A stretch of 64,000 nt of DNA from Chaunax sp. Z400. Lineage: Eukaryota > Chordata > Actinopteri > Lophiiformes > Chaunacidae. Shown piece after piece: positions 13,731 through 27,269 of the stretch (position 1 is its first letter; each line of letters starts with the position of its first letter). Both the position numbers and the translations under genes were made by a program. Below the pieces are notes generated by a model. The model was given only the letters and a program-made list of their open reading frames with translations, was not told the origin of the DNA and did not search any database. The stretch lies in NCBI GenBank assembly GCA_037577475.1, contig CM075187.1, forward strand, positions 2,660,046 through 2,724,045. Reading direction: 5' to 3'.

Positions 13731-14040
13731 ATGAGTCTGTGCACCAACCAGAACTGGTATTAGATATTCAATATTTTCTCATCTCTGCACTGGCAGAGAC
13801 AAAACCCATACAAAACCCTTAATGGTCAGGCACCAACAAACCTTCAAGAGTTCACAGAACCCTACTACCCATCTAGAACGTTACGCTCCCTGGATGCAGG
13901 GTTACTTGTGATCCCTAGAGTCTCCAAAAGTAGAACTGGACCCAGAGCCTTCAGTTATCAGGCTCCTCTCCTGTGGAACCAACTTCCAGTCTGGGTCCAG
14001 GAGGCAGACACCCTCTCTATATTTAAGGCTTAAAACTTTC
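13731..14040 (+). mobile_element. Non-LTR retrotransposon (L2/CR1-like) 3' fragment
   Basis: The frame 13,848-14,033 has no start codon and ends at TAA. It encodes the C-terminal tail typical of vertebrate L2-clade LINE reverse transcriptases: PSRTLRSLDAGLL, then RTGPRAFSYQAPLLWNQLP, then a terminal ADTLSIFKA. Upstream and downstream coding sequence is missing or decayed, so this is a 5'-truncated dead copy. It sits about 390 bp downstream of tmem132 exon 2 in the gene's direction. Confidence 0.75.
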
Positions 14041-14427
14041 CTTTCTTATTTCATTCTGATTCAGTTAAGAAAATGAATATAATAATCGAATGAGACAAAC
14101 TAAATTGGGCATTTGGTTATAAAGACATGATACGAGGGTTCAGGAGGGGATAGAGCAGAGGTTTAACCTGCTGGGACCAAACACAGGAACCAGGTCTGGG
14201 AGTTTTAGTGTTAGCTAATAGCCGGAGGAGACATAAGAATAAGTTTTGCCAAGTTTCAGTGAGGACATTTAAAACCACAGAGTGGATACTGCCTTAATAT
14301 TTGAGGAAGAATAAAAAAAAAAAAGACTAAATGCAATAAGAATGCAGTCCACAGAATTTCACAGTGTGAGACTGACAAAGTCTGCTGCCAGAAATTTCAC
14401 AGAAGAAGAAAAGAAAAGCCTTCCTAC

Positions 14428-15316
14428 CTGAGAGTAAACATCTCCACGGGAGAGAGGGCTGACACCGTGATGAAAGCAGAGACCGTCTCCCTCTGTCTCA
14501 TGGGTATGGACGGCACCATGACCATGAAGTTATGATCCAGCCTGTGTTCAGCCAGCGGTGGTGGGTTGGGGTTCTGGTACAGCCTCACGCCGCCGATCCT
14601 CCTCAGCGGTGTGGAGGTGTAGGAACCAAACAGCCCTTCCTGGCTCGAGCGGATGAAGTTGTCCTTCCTGGCCTCCTCTGAGTGGCACTCCCCCGATTCT
14701 GTGGACTGCAGCATGTAGTAGAGCTCCACCGGCGTGCCTTCGGACACTTCCAGGTTCCTCTGGCGCCCTGGCACTACGCTGGGTGGGCTGAACCAGCTGG
14801 CCAAAGGCTCCAGCTCTGCCACGCACAGCCCCAGCTCCCCTTTCAGCTGGCAAGTGCCACGTACCTCCTGGGTCTCATGGAAGGCAAACATGTGCACACA
14901 GGGCAGCTTATCGATGGCACTGTAGTCATCCCAGTCTCTACCTGCGACATAAAAAAGCACCTGGACTCGAGGCTTGGCCAAGTGAATCCTGGTGTTCATG
15001 ATAAAGGTCTGCACCTTCCAGTTAAACATGAACACAGAGGAAGCGGGGAACGTCCCGGGACTCTGAAGGAGCTCTAAAGGGACGGGCTGCTCCAAAGACA
15101 GAGGCCCGTAGCTCGCATTCACCGAAGGCAAACTTCTGGCCTGGTAGATGAAGAAGGGCTCGGTCCGCGACATCAGGCTGGAGTTCCTCATGAAGTCCTG
15201 GTTGGCTTCCTTCAGGAAAAACGCCAAGTCAGCGTTGAGCACCTGGTAGTTGACAGGCAGGTAGGTGGAGGTGGAAGAATATCTCTGCAATCCCTCCAAG
15301 ACCCGACAGTCAGCGA
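14428..15316 (-). CDS. tmem132: TMEM132 family protein, coding exon 2 (N-terminal domain)
   Basis: This 889-nt exon has a good acceptor (polypyrimidine then CTTTCAG, ending at 15,317) and a donor (AG|GTAGG, intron starting at 14,427). Two bases of a split codon lead in and 295 full codons follow. The protein matches the extracellular N-terminal TMEM132 domain: YLPVNYQVLNAD, AFFLKEANQDFMRNSSL, NASYGPLSLEQ, VQVLFYVAGRDWDDYS, a Cys-bearing stretch (EVRGTCQLKGELGLCVAELE), WFSPPSV, GTPVELYY and a closing FTLR. Two N-glycosylation sequons (NSS, NAS) fit an exported protein. The family consists of single-pass type I membrane proteins of the nervous system thought to act in adhesion or actin linkage; their molecular role is poorly defined. 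The sequence is clearly not TMEM132E-like. The ending DHNFMVMVPSIPMRQRE differs from the TMEM132D pattern I know, so TMEM132B is my best guess within the B/C/D group. Later exons lie beyond the left edge. Confidence 0.93.
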
Positions 15317-16930
15317 CTGAAAGACAGAAAAGAAGACTGATTTAGGGCGAGCTCAGTACAAGATGAAAAAATAAAACCCTATTCAAACCCTGGACCTTCT
15401 TGGACCTTCAGTGTTAACCACTGCGCCACCATTATTCAGAATAATGTAGAGGTATTCTGATACCAATACCAGTATCGGAATGCCTACGATACAGCCTAAA
15501 ATACTGGACTGGGTATCAGCGAGTACACTATTCACATAATGATGTATTTTATTTATTAGAATAATATATGTATTTTTAACAGGGTGGGGTATTGGGAAGG
15601 AAATAATGGTATCGGGACATCAGATTTTGACACAAGGCTGTTCCAAGAAATGGCAGCGCGATAAATGGAATAAGGGATTCTTACTGTCAATGTATTAAAA
15701 CTGCTTTGGCTCAGTTCTCATAGTTTAATCGTGCAAATCTCTTCATGCAAAAACTAAATCTGAATTCCAACATTCTTATTTTTAAACACAATCTTGAGTC
15801 CAGGACCAACTCCTGCATGAGTCAGAGTAACGGATAAACTCCTCACCTCTGTCACCCTACGATGCCCGATATTATGAATTCATCAGTGTTCATCATGCTC
15901 TGTAAAGGTTCCAACACAAGCAGATGTTATCCATCATGCCTATTTGTACAGAAAACTGGTTCGGCTGCTTATCAGATCACCTAAATCATAAGTTGATTTG
16001 CAGTTTTGCCCTTCAGTGTTAAAGAAGTTCACGGAAGACTCCGCGAGCAGCGGAGCCCACATAAAGAAAAGGTTTTAATCACAATAAGAGTGGGCTCTGA
16101 CCTTCTCCTCAAGAGCAATCTGCTGTGTGATTACACTCCTTCAGAGGATTCCTCTCCTCTGATCACTTCTGTAAATCAATGTCCTGACAGTTAACAAATC
16201 AGACGGGGATTTGTGATTCATGGTAGCCCTCTTGACCTCGGCGCTGCCGTCCCACTGAGGGACACGGGGGGGTACATCCAGGGACCAACCCTCAACCCTG
16301 GATCACCACCGTTTGTTTGAGTAAACACTCTGCTTTAAATCTGAGCAGCAGGGGAATCTGCAGCTTTCCAGGAGCTTTGTGATTTTTGTTTGTGAGTTAT
16401 GATTAAACGAAATATGAACAAAGTGCATATTAAGTTAAAACACATGGAGTTGTACGATTTTAGAAATGTTCCAACTCCTGCTGCACAGGTAAATCATCTG
16501 GACGTGAAGCCAGAGATTAAGATTCATGTGCTCCTGTTAAACAGGATCGTGGGCCCCTTTGGACCAGTCAGGGTATTACTAATGTAATGTAAGAGGCAGG
16601 AAACATGGCTGCAGACCCATCACAACCTGGACACACACTGATCCAACTTCTCCCCCCCGGTAGGCGTTACAGAGCACTGCCTGCCAAAACAACCAGACAT
16701 TCAGGTAATGTTGCAACTGATTCCAAGCAGCAGGAAAAGCAGACCTAAATGCTGTTTTTTTAATTCAGTACGGATCTTAGGGACAGACTGTAAAAATAAG
16801 TCCTTCCTGTGCTTTTATGATTGAATTAAATCTGGAGATAAGTAGGAAGAAGACCAAGAATATAAGTAAATAAGAATATGACAGTGGTTAAGTCTACGGG
16901 TGGACAAGATATATCACGCATATATCAATA

Positions 16931-17152
16931 TCATCGCATTGCATTGGGAACATTTTGATCAAGATTGCTAACATATATAATGAACAGTAGATGACCCAGG
17001 ACAGATCCCTGGGGTACGCCCTTGGATATACTAAGGGAGCTGAAGTGATGCCTTCTGTATGCACACACGGAGTTCTGCTGGGTAATTTTCAAACCATCCC
17101 ACAGCGTGTTCAGACAGTCCAATATTTGTAAGTCTTTGCTCCATAATTTCAT
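16931..17152 (-). pseudogene. LINE reverse transcriptase fragment
   Basis: The 73-residue minus-strand frame contains SISKGVPQGSVLGHLLFIIY. This is the conserved reverse-transcriptase block around GVPQGSxLGPLLFxIYxNDL of non-LTR retrotransposons, with Pro changed to His and NDL to SNL. Nothing of the catalytic YADD box or other blocks is readable nearby. It is a short, dead fragment. Confidence 0.8.
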
Positions 17153-17284
17153 AAATCATTTCTGATTTATGGCCTGGAAACCCTCATCTGAGACAAATCC
17201 CACTCACAGAATGAGCCCTAAATTCAACTTGTAACCATGGAAATGGAAAAATTAAAAATAACTAAAATTCCTAAAATAGGAAAA

Positions 17285-17400
17285 GGCAACACTTCAGTAC
17301 TTGGTTGATGTGTGTAGAAAGTTTGGTGTAAAAATATTGAACAGATTTTGAGCTATGCTCTGGAAATGACACGCAGACAGACAGATGGATGGATGCGACC
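17285..17400 (-). repeat. Degenerate 'GATTTC' dispersed repeat plus GATG run
   Basis: GTTTGGTGTAAAAATATTG, ATTTTGAGCTATGCTCTGG and ACACGCAGACAGACAGATGG resemble a diverged relative of the 4,320 and 36,600 repeat family. Boundaries and family assignment are tentative. Confidence 0.3.
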
Positions 17401-18839
17401 TCACTTCCTTCATGGTGGGGATGGTACTCGACTCACGGCTCTGCTTCAGCTGTGCAGGAATCAGATGAAGAGCCAACCAACATCAGAAATGTCTCTCTTT
17501 CTGGAGCAGACGATCGGGTTATTATGACAAATGTGAAAGTCAAGCCGACTCTGAAAAGTGGAAACCCATCTAAACGGATTTCTTTTAACCGATTTAGTGA
17601 TTTTACATTGTGCAGCAACAGAGATGTAATTTTGGTTTTTGAGATTTAAAAACATGACATCTTAGTCCTTAACAGATGATCCAATATTCAGAAAGGGATC
17701 CAAATGTGAAATTCTAACAGGTTTGTTGAATCTCTGCATGGCTGCTCTGGTAATATTTGATGGCAGCAAACTGGAAAAAAAAACATGTAGCAGATAAAAT
17801 TTCAATTTACAATACAAAAGCAAGTAGAAGAGCTTCTGAATAAAAACATGTTGAGAGAGCTTGTTTAGAAAAGACTAGCAGGTGTATCTATAAAAGAACT
17901 GATTTGAATTCTATTTAAAGCAAAGCAATGAGGCACATCTTGTGTACCAACCAAACCAAACAGCACAGTAGATATTCTAGAGGAGGAAATTAAACAGAAA
18001 ATGAAAAATCCAACACAAATTAGGACACAAGGTTTACATAGATGTTGATTTGGCTCAGATTTAATTCCAATGTAATCTTAAAAATGTCTTTAATCCATGC
18101 CTTGTTTTTCATTAAGACAAATCATGGAGCTTTAATTCTAGCATATGCAGGCAGTGTGCCTGTGATGAACCAGCTCACCTTGCACCTACATAAGCATGCA
18201 AACCTTGTTTAGGACCCGTGCCTGAACACTGACACTGAAATTATAAACCGGGAAATAATCCTTCCTCAAATCAAATAAAGCCTGGAAATCTCTGAACCCG
18301 TATCCAGCATAATAAGAATCAGCAAGTATGTGTTATGGATTGGAATTAATAAATCATACAGGAGCTATTTGAAGATGAATCACTCCCTCCTTTGTTCTGG
18401 GGAGGGGAAAAATGGAAAAACACCGTATAAACCTACTTTTCAAACTCCAGCGGTTCTTTGTTTTTCTGTGCAGCAGGAATGGAGCTCAGATATCTGGACC
18501 CCCTGAGAGAATATTGCTGCAGGCACTCCGTCTTTAATAACATTATTCTTTTAGAATGTGTGTGGACCCTCTCCAGCTGTGGCCTCTACGACCGCCACCA
18601 ACTTTCATCCCCTAGCAGTTTGACATGATGCAACCAGACGTACAGTATGAGTGATTCTGTCACAGTGACCCGTATTACAGGACACTATTAATAAAACATT
18701 TACTCTGGTTATAGTGTCCTTGGACCAGTTTCCGCTTCACTGCATATTAGCATTATTAGCACTGTAACACAAGGATGCAGCAGAATTACTGTATAGTTGG
18801 ATAATTTTGGAAATAACAGTCTTTTTGCTAAATATGAAG

Positions 18840-19150
18840 AAGCCAACAGCTAGCTTAGCATAGCATAATGACTCCAAAAAGGGAAAAAACTAGCCTGGTT
18901 GTGTCCAAGTGGGCCTACCCACTTTGAGGAGACCTGAGACAACGTATTGGCATGTTATATGTCAATCTGTGAAAACCGATTTGTTGTTTGTAGAGCTTAA
19001 TATGTGCGACTAGACGTTATATTTATTTATATTAAGACAGAGTCATGCAAGCTGTTTCCACCAGCTTCTAGGTTTTTTTCTTAGCTAAATTAAGCTAACA
19101 TCCTACTGGATCTAACTTCATGGCTGTTATTTTGTTTCAGTATTAAGTGA
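18840..19150 (+). repeat. Dispersed repeat, 'TTAGCATAGCATAATGACT' family copy
   Basis: It opens with CAGCTAGCTTAGCATAGCAT and CTAGCCTGGTTGTGTCCAAG, then GTTATATGTCAATCTGTGAA and AAGCTGTTTCCACCAGCTTC. It is a relative of the copies at 1,315 and 46,940 and is more complete at its right end. Confidence 0.5.
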
Positions 19151-20604
19151 TGTACGTGCTAACTAGAGGAACACTCAGTAGAGGGCATAGCTATGCCAAA
19201 CTCGTCTGTTCAGCTTACCTGACCCAAACCCCACCCCTTAAAACATTTTGTGGAAAGTGGTTCAGATAACGTTGCGTTACCTCAGAAAGTAATGAATGGA
19301 TTTTAATGAATTTTTGTGGAAAAGTGGACCCTGGGGAGGAGAACAGGTGATTAGATGGTATGGATCCAGGAGGCAAATCTATGATTCCTCCGCTGCCTCT
19401 GATTGGCTTGGTATGACAATGACTTTTCTCAAAAAGCTCCTCACTGAGCTTCGACTGCATGAAAAACATCATCGTCATGCCAGGCCACTAGTAGAGGAAA
19501 TCGCTTGGAGGAGGTAGGCGCTCTCAGAGTGCCCTCTATTTAGACAGAGCTAGGCTAGCTGTTGGCGTAGTGGCGTAGTTACATACAAAGTCAATGGAAA
19601 GTCACGACTAGACCCAAGTAAATGCAAATTCAAATGTTCGCCATAAAGGCAGCATAAGCTTTATTCTTAGCTAAGACAAGTTAGCATGCTCCTGGCTTTA
19701 GCTTTGTACGTGTTACTCAGAAACGAGTGGTGAGGGATAACAATTTGAAAGTAAATTTACTTCAACTCAAATGACCGACAGATTTGTCTCTCTGTCCAGT
19801 TGGCAGACTGGTCCAGAACATGCCAGGCCATGGCCTCATCTCAAGGGGTTAATCCTTCTTAATAATAAAACTTATTCAACATGTCAGCTTCACAAGGGAA
19901 CTGGAGGTGGTTAAAGGCAGCTAGCTTCTACCAAAAGGAATGTCAGACCACATTCTGCTGAGAGCCTGCTGGGGATAAGACACCTCCACAATGTGGGCTG
20001 GCTGTTATTGTAATTATTATGAGTTAAAGTTGTGCCAGAGCTGTGCAAAAGCCAAGCAATGTAACTAATTACGTTTGTTGTAATGTAACTACATTTTCAG
20101 TGTCATAACTGTCATATAGGTAGGTCTATAATTGCAGTTGTCTTGCTGTATTATTTTTAATTAGGGGTGGGGGGGGTACACGGCTTGCAGAGAAGAAAAA
20201 TAATGATAATTCAACTGAGAAAAATGTCTATTTCAGCATACGCTTTATGATCCACATCATGTATAATTAAAATTCCCTATTGTGTGACATTAAATTGTAA
20301 AAGCACAGCCAGCATTCTGCTGAGCCAGATAAATCCAAATGTTTGAATCTCTTTCTTCATTTCTAATTTTTAATAAAAATTGATTTTTCCCTCTCTCTAT
20401 ATGGAAATGCTGCTGAGGCCGTTTCTCCTCATGGAACGACCGTCTCGCTGATGAGACCTCGGTGATCGCAGCATCCAATAAACACAGAGGATAGTCGCCT
20501 CAGATGTTACTGTGAATGTGCATTGTGAAAGCAACTAATTAGTTATTTTTAGACAGGCTATAGTCGAGTCGCCCTAATGGATTGGTCGATCTGTCCACCA
20601 CTTA

Positions 20605-21020
20605 GGGTCCAGGATGAAAAATCTCAACAACTATTGAAAGGACTGCCATTAAATTTTGTTCCCATGTGATGTATCCTATTGATTTTGGCGATCACCTGAC
20701 CTTTCCTCCTGCAACATCACGACATTGAAATCTGTGTTTTGAGAGAAATGTCTTAGCAATTATGAGATGGATTGTCATGGTATTTGATAGAGACATTTGT
20801 GTCCCCCTAAGGAGGAATTATAACAACTGGTGATCCCTCAACAGTTCATCTAGTGCCAACATCAGGCCACGTTTCAGTCTACATACCTGCAAAACTAACG
20901 ACATTCCCATCAGTCTTTAGCGTTTACAGCTAATTCGCAAATGTTTGCATGCTAACGCGCTAAATTAAAATGGTAAATATATCTGTTTGCAATTTTACAA
21001 GCACGCTAAAGAACTTTTCC
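20605..21020 (+). repeat. Dispersed repeat, 'CTCAACAACTATTG..GCCAT..AAATTT' family
   Basis: It contains two internal near-repeats (ATCTCAACAACTATTGAAAG and TCTTAGCAATTATGAGATGG, each followed by a TTGYCATG-like segment). It ends with CCTGCAAAACTAACGACATT, TTCGCAAATGTTTGCATGCT and AACGCGCTAAA. Pieces of the same family appear at 24,536-24,580, 34,555-34,940 and 35,180-35,250. It is non-coding and abundant in percomorph fishes. Confidence 0.6.
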
Positions 21021-24000
21021 TGACATACTTAGATCCTTTCTTGGGGCTTCGGTAGATTGGATTAGACTGAACCTGCTGTATGAAGTCATTTCAACTCTGT
21101 TTCGCTGTTAAGCTCCAGAAATGTTTTGCAGAATAAGAAACTTCACCAAACTTTGCATCAGCATGGAGTAGATAATGACTGAATTTTCATTTTTTTGGGT
21201 GACCTGAAATGGATTTGCAATCTCTGTCAGCACTGATTTATTTTCTATGGCAGTGTTTATGTATGCAACACTTACTATAACAGCCTTTAAAAGTTTCAAA
21301 TCCAATTAGTTTATTAAAAAATATCTGATGCCACTCTTGCACATGCAGTCAATCTCATCTCTGCTGCTTCCAGGCATTTCTCTCAGACAGGGCGGTGCAG
21401 AGGTGTACAGGGGAGAAGGCAGGTCCCAGCTGAGTGTAAACTAGCCAAGCAGCACCCCTCCTATACCTAGCTCACTCAACCTATCACTGCCGCTCCACGC
21501 TACGACATGTCGAGCTGGAGTAGGACCGGCGGAGCGTTGAGCAGCCTTCACACTTGCTGAGACTGAGTAAATGCAGTCACAATAGAGGACACAAGGGAAG
21601 GAAAGGCCATGTTACTGCTGCCCACTCCTGCCTCTGATAAAATGGGCTGTCACAGACGTGAATAGCCTGGGTGGCTCGCTGGTCAGATGCACGTCTTTCT
21701 GCTTCATCACACACATCACGACCGGCGAGAAATAAGGAAGCAGGACATAAAGTTCAAGAGGAAAAAGGTAAGAAATGATGAACAAGGTGTTGGATAAAAG
21801 GTGGATGTTGCTGTGATACCTGGATTCTCCTCAGAGATGTATTTTTCATTGATCTCTCCACACGTTTTTTTTCCAACACAGAGCAGAAAACATCCAATCA
21901 TATTGAAAGTTTGAATTACACCTCCTTTGACCCTCCCCGTGACCCTGAATCATTCGGAGCTTTTCCATGAATGCCAAACAGAGCCGTCTTAAACATGAGG
22001 GATGAGAGCAAGCTCTCTAGTCCCATTGAATTACCCGCATCATATTTCTCACCATGTCCAATTAATAAGGGCTATTGAATTTGTGACCATGCGTCAAGAA
22101 TAATAATTACAATATTTCCTTCAAGGATCATTTGCAGATGATTTATGCTTTTGAGCCACCAAGAAATTCAAGAAAGAGGGACTGGGAGAGGAATCGATAC
22201 TCGACACAGTGTGGTTTTACTTCATGCCAGCCTCCATAGATAAGAAATCATTCAGGCAGATAGAGGTCTGAGGACCCTGCCTAGCTGATAAGTGAGAGTC
22301 ATGGAGGAGGGGAGGAAGAGCTGCATTACAAAGTTTGGAAACATGGAACACAGGTGACTCTTCTTTATCTGTCAGATGAGCTGAATTCGATGCACAGTAA
22401 CTGGTCCTGATTAAGAGTCAGTTTAAATTAGTGTTTATCTATGTGTGTGTGTGTCTATGTGTGCTGGCAGGCTACTGAGGGACCTGCTGGGATGTTTGTT
22501 CCCTCGCCTCTAATGGATGGCCACATTTAAGACGCTAAGAGCTAATAAAGAGTAATGGGCCGGTGGCTTCACTGGGGAGGAGGAAGGGCTATTTTGAGTT
22601 CATGAGAGAAAGCATCATCTCGGGGATTAAAGAGTATCGACCGATGAAGAGTAAACACTGCAATGCCGCACCGCCGGGCTATTTGGTGAAGCCGCGGACG
22701 GGAAAGACGAACCCAAAACAGGCGCCGCCGGGTCAGCGGGGATGTCATTAAGGGATGCTGAGAGGGGCCTACAGGTGCTGATATTTCTGGAGGAGCGTTA
22801 TCACAGCAGGAGACTGCAGAGTGAGTGCAAGGGAAGAACAACACCTCCTTTGTGTCATCCAGTGCACATGGCTTGAGGGGAAAGGGGACGAGAGCTTTTG
22901 GCTTGGGTCTGGAAGATGAGACAAGCACATATCTGTGTGCCAATCAGTATTCCTGCGGCTTCTCCGGAGTTCTCTGAAACATAAACCGGGCTCCCTTAAT
23001 GAATCTCTTCCCCTCACACTGGCCTTTATTGCAAAACGATATCGTAAATCAGGCTAAATACTGAGGCATTCGCGGGGCAGAGTCAGTCGGCCTCTTTGTG
23101 AGCGTAGAGGGGCCTTTAATGGTGTGTGAGGATCGAGTGGACACAAATCCAGCAAGGACTTATTGGACGTCTCCTGATGAGAGCAGAGTTAGGCTGGAAA
23201 TGATCACACTGCAACAAAAAACAAGCATTAACCCTCTTTTAACACATATTCACTAACAGAATATGCAACATAAGCAATGGAGATGGATGGATGGTGACGC
23301 CTGGCTGGGATTTTTCAAGGCTTGAAAAAAAGTCTATAATGAGTGCGAAGTACAAGCAGCAGCCTCAGATGAGGAAAATCGAGCCTTAACATGTCAAGAA
23401 AAACTTTTGCAAAACTCAGAACTCGAGAGTCCAACAATGAGCCCGTTAGTTGAAGCCGAAATAGTGAGGAGGTAGAGGTTTACTGAGGAACCAGGTGGAT
23501 GAGAGGCGTAAAATCTGTAAAAGTTAATTAAATCAGTTTATATAGCGAGCACAGAGAGAAGATTTTCCTCCAAATCCTTTTATTTATAGCAAGGTGTGAG
23601 CTTGTAAATGAAAGAGTTCTGTAGCTTATAGTGTCTCTCCGTTCTTAAGTGTCTGTTTATCCAACGTTACTCCCTCCCCAAATCTACTGGTAAACATCTC
23701 CCCAAGGTCACCCACATGTAGGGAGGTAAACCCTGCTTGGAGCTCTCTGAAGGCTGAATCCGTACAAAAGCAGCCCGAACTGCAGGTTTATGCTCCGTTT
23801 TATGAGTCAGAGCTTTTTTCTTCTAATCCAAAAGACTCATTTCTAATGAATACACAAATAATTATGCTGATAACTGACCTTGATTGGATAATACCTTACA
23901 GTGCAGTTTATGAATAATTAATGTGGATGTCTACATTTTGAACAAATTGCCAGGCAAAGTTTAGAGTGGTTATGAATGCAGGCAATAAAATGAAATGAAT

Positions 24001-24535
24001 GAAGAGAAAGAGACTGTCTGCTTTAAATGAACGAAGCAGCAGAAAGGAAAGTGAATTCTGGAGAATTAAGAGTTCCTGCTAAGTTATAAAATCTGTCTTT
24101 AGGGTGTTTGTGGCTAATAAATAAGGACAGTTGAGTTTTTAAACTCATACAAATAGAACGACAAAAATATGCTTCCACCATCAAACAAAGGATCGCTTTG
24201 AACAATCTGTATTTTTAATACATTCAGGTGTTTGTGTGAAGCTCCATCATCTGCGATATGACAGCTGGTAGCAGAACAATATGATCCGCGTCCCACTATT
24301 ACAGTGCTGAGTGTCTGAGTTGTGAATATTTAATGGAATCACACTGAAAACAAACGTGTCAGTATACACTTTAAATATGCCTTAAAATTGAAATAATAAA
24401 TGATGTGGACATTTCTGTCCAACAATCAAATGCACAACAGAAGAGAAGAAAACAGAAATCAACAGATTTCGTTACTAGAATAGGTTGGTTTGTTTTTATC
24501 AAGTTTTAACTGGTATTAGCATCCTAAAAAATTCA

Positions 24536-24580
24536 TTTCAATGTGTTTAATACTTTGGTTTATGACCAAATACATCAGTG
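24536..24580 (+). repeat. Short fragment of the 'CTCAACAACTATTG' family
   Basis: ACTTTGGTTTATGACCAAAT is a motif I know from the middle of this family. Only this short piece is recognisable. Confidence 0.35.
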
Positions 24581-27269
24581 TTCTTTGTACCAACTGTTCT
24601 TATCAATAGAGGGTTACAGGTTAAAAAAAAACACCTCATAACATCAAAAGTCTTCTTCCAAAGTGAAGGGATATATATACAGTACATATATAGATATATA
24701 ATTCTGAAATATTATTCTTCATGCAAATATTTTCATTTAATTTTTTATTTACTTATACATTAAACCTTACCTATATCTGTTTAGTAAAGCCAGGAGGAGT
24801 ATTTCCTCTCTGACAGACAAGATGGTTCAAAGCCTGTCTTCCTGTGTTGGTCATTGGGTGCAGCTGTGTCAGCGCTCGGGGCAGGGCTAGCTTCCCTCCC
24901 CTCAGCAGCGGAGGAGCTATTAGCATCCTCACCACTGGTAAAGGTTAAAAATGTGGGGTTTGTCAAAAAAGAGGGTCGAGCACAAAGGATGCCATCTGCC
25001 TTGAGGGGTAATTATACCCTTGTAAGATCGGAAAATTTCACCATTTGTGCTTCAGACGTTAAAGTGGCAGCGAACACTATAAATGAAATCTACAAGAAAG
25101 GAACTTAAACCTTAAAGCTACTCTTACAAATGAGCATCCGATGAGGTTGACATGTCTGCATCTACCATAGCTGACGGCGGCTAATCAACTATTGTAGGTA
25201 ACATTGGGAAAATATAAGATTCACCTTGTGAAAAGAGCTTTAATTTTTTTATCCAGACGGACAGTTTAACCTAAAACCTGTCAGAGTGGAGCTAACTCCA
25301 TTAATTAAGCAAAGAGAAAGGTTTCTATTTCAGACTGGGTTAGAGGGAAAAGCAATCTGCTCTCAAATATGTCAGTGTTAAAGAAAGATTTCCAGCTAGC
25401 AATACAGCAGGGCACATTTTGTTTTAACGGCCTTTCTGTCCCGCTGCCAAGCTCGACTTTCTTTAAATGACTGACAGCAACTCACAGTACACTCCAGGAA
25501 ACCCGTCTGTACGAATCCTGAAAGACTTGACAATTCCTCTTGAGCCAACTTTATGGACACGGGGCTTTCTGATGTGTTGAAAAAAAAAGAGGCAAGGAAA
25601 CAGAAACTAATTATAATTCTTCTAGTTCTACAAACATTTCTTGGATGCAGAGCTGCTCTGCAGTCAGAAAGAAAAATCTCTCACTGTTGGAGCTAATCCT
25701 CAACAGGCCACGATAAAGCAAACAGGTTTTTTTTTAACTGTTAGGCTGAACGCCTGTGACAAGTACAGAGTATTTTCATCCTAGCCTTAGCCTATAGTAG
25801 TGAGGTATTCTCTAAGAATGTATGCAATGCATTTCACACCCGTCATATCAACAGAGACCATTCTGGCATTCCATTCCAATTATGCTTATTTTCATGTAGG
25901 AAGAATTTAGCTAGAAATCTGATGTCTTGACATGTTTTAGAACTCTTTCAGACCTATCCAGAGACACCTTATTTAGATTTTTAGCATTATTAGTTCCTAA
26001 GTTATACGAATTAAGTAGTGGACCTGTGCGTCACAACATGGCGGAGCTCTACTGTGATATGAATGTAAACAACACAAAAACAGAAAAGAAATCACGCACA
26101 CAGTCTCCAGTTAACTTTTCTGTATTCAAGTTGCATAAATAGGGACGAAACCAATAGTACTGCAGCATTGCAGTGGAAAAATAAGTTTATTTTCAGTTAG
26201 AAGGGTTCATACCTCCAACGACAAGTCCCTTTAAATCAAACCCTAATCCAAATTATAATCATCATTAAACCACTTCAACTGCAGTTTAAGTGTAAAAAAA
26301 AAAGAAAGTATTCATTGTCATCTAAAAAAACTCACATGGTCCATAAAAGTGTAATATCTGACAAACTGAAGTGCAGTAATACCACTGGTGAAAATAATGA
26401 TGTCTCTTCTGGGACGTCTCCCTCCAGCAGCTCTGACTCCCTGTTACTCCTGTGGAGCTGCTCAGCTGCTCAAACACATGCTCTCAGGTGTAAAACATTA
26501 CTAACTGTATAACTTTGATGCTTCCCTTCATAAATTAGCTGATGCTCTATGTACCATGCACAAGATGAGACAATGACACGCTATTAAAAAGATGTGAATA
26601 TCTGAGAAGATAGATCCGTCAGCATGAGCTCCGCCTCCGAGGACATTTCCTTCTTACGTGGAACAGCCTTCTGTGCTGTTGGCAGTTCTGGGACTTGGTT
26701 TCTATCCTCCAGACCAAAAGAATCCAGCTTTTCAGGTCGGTGCGTTTAGTGTTCACACTGCCTTTTTCATAGACAAACCAAGCATGAAATCACATGAACC
26801 GACGGGTCATTTGTTTATTGGATGATTCTGGTGTCTTCTTCTTTGCACAGCGGAGCTACATGCTGTAAAACCTGAGGGGAAAAACAAACCTCATCCAGAT
26901 GATTGACGGCACGTCATCCTACGCTTTACTAGAAGAGGGGCTGGATGATCTGAACAAAGAAATATCACAATATATGAAGTGAAGCGTGTGATTGAGTTCA
27001 GGCAGACAACTGGAACTGTGCTGCTGTACGCCCAACACTCACATAACGAGCCTCATTCTCGTCAATCGTCATCAAACATACCCTCCCAATAGGTGGATTA
27101 CTTAAGTTGCAACAATTGCCTGCCTGTCAACGCTGCTGCCCTAATTCCTGCCTGCACTTTCAGCCCCAGCATCCACCAGTAGGCTCCGGTTAGGGGGTTC
27201 AAGAAGTTTGCTCATCACTCCCCAATGCCTCTATGTAAACATATCTGCGGGGAGTGATAGGGTCAGGGG

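Noticed and set aside
22569..22943. 124-codon minus-strand frame across the CpG patch
   Set aside because: Frame length follows from high local GC. Composition is Pro/Ser/Arg-rich without a domain; kept only as a possible regulatory patch.
24854..25108. 84-codon plus-strand frame starting MGAAVSALGAGLASLP
   Set aside because: It looks superficially like an N-terminal segment, but there is no known domain, splice site or conservation evidence.
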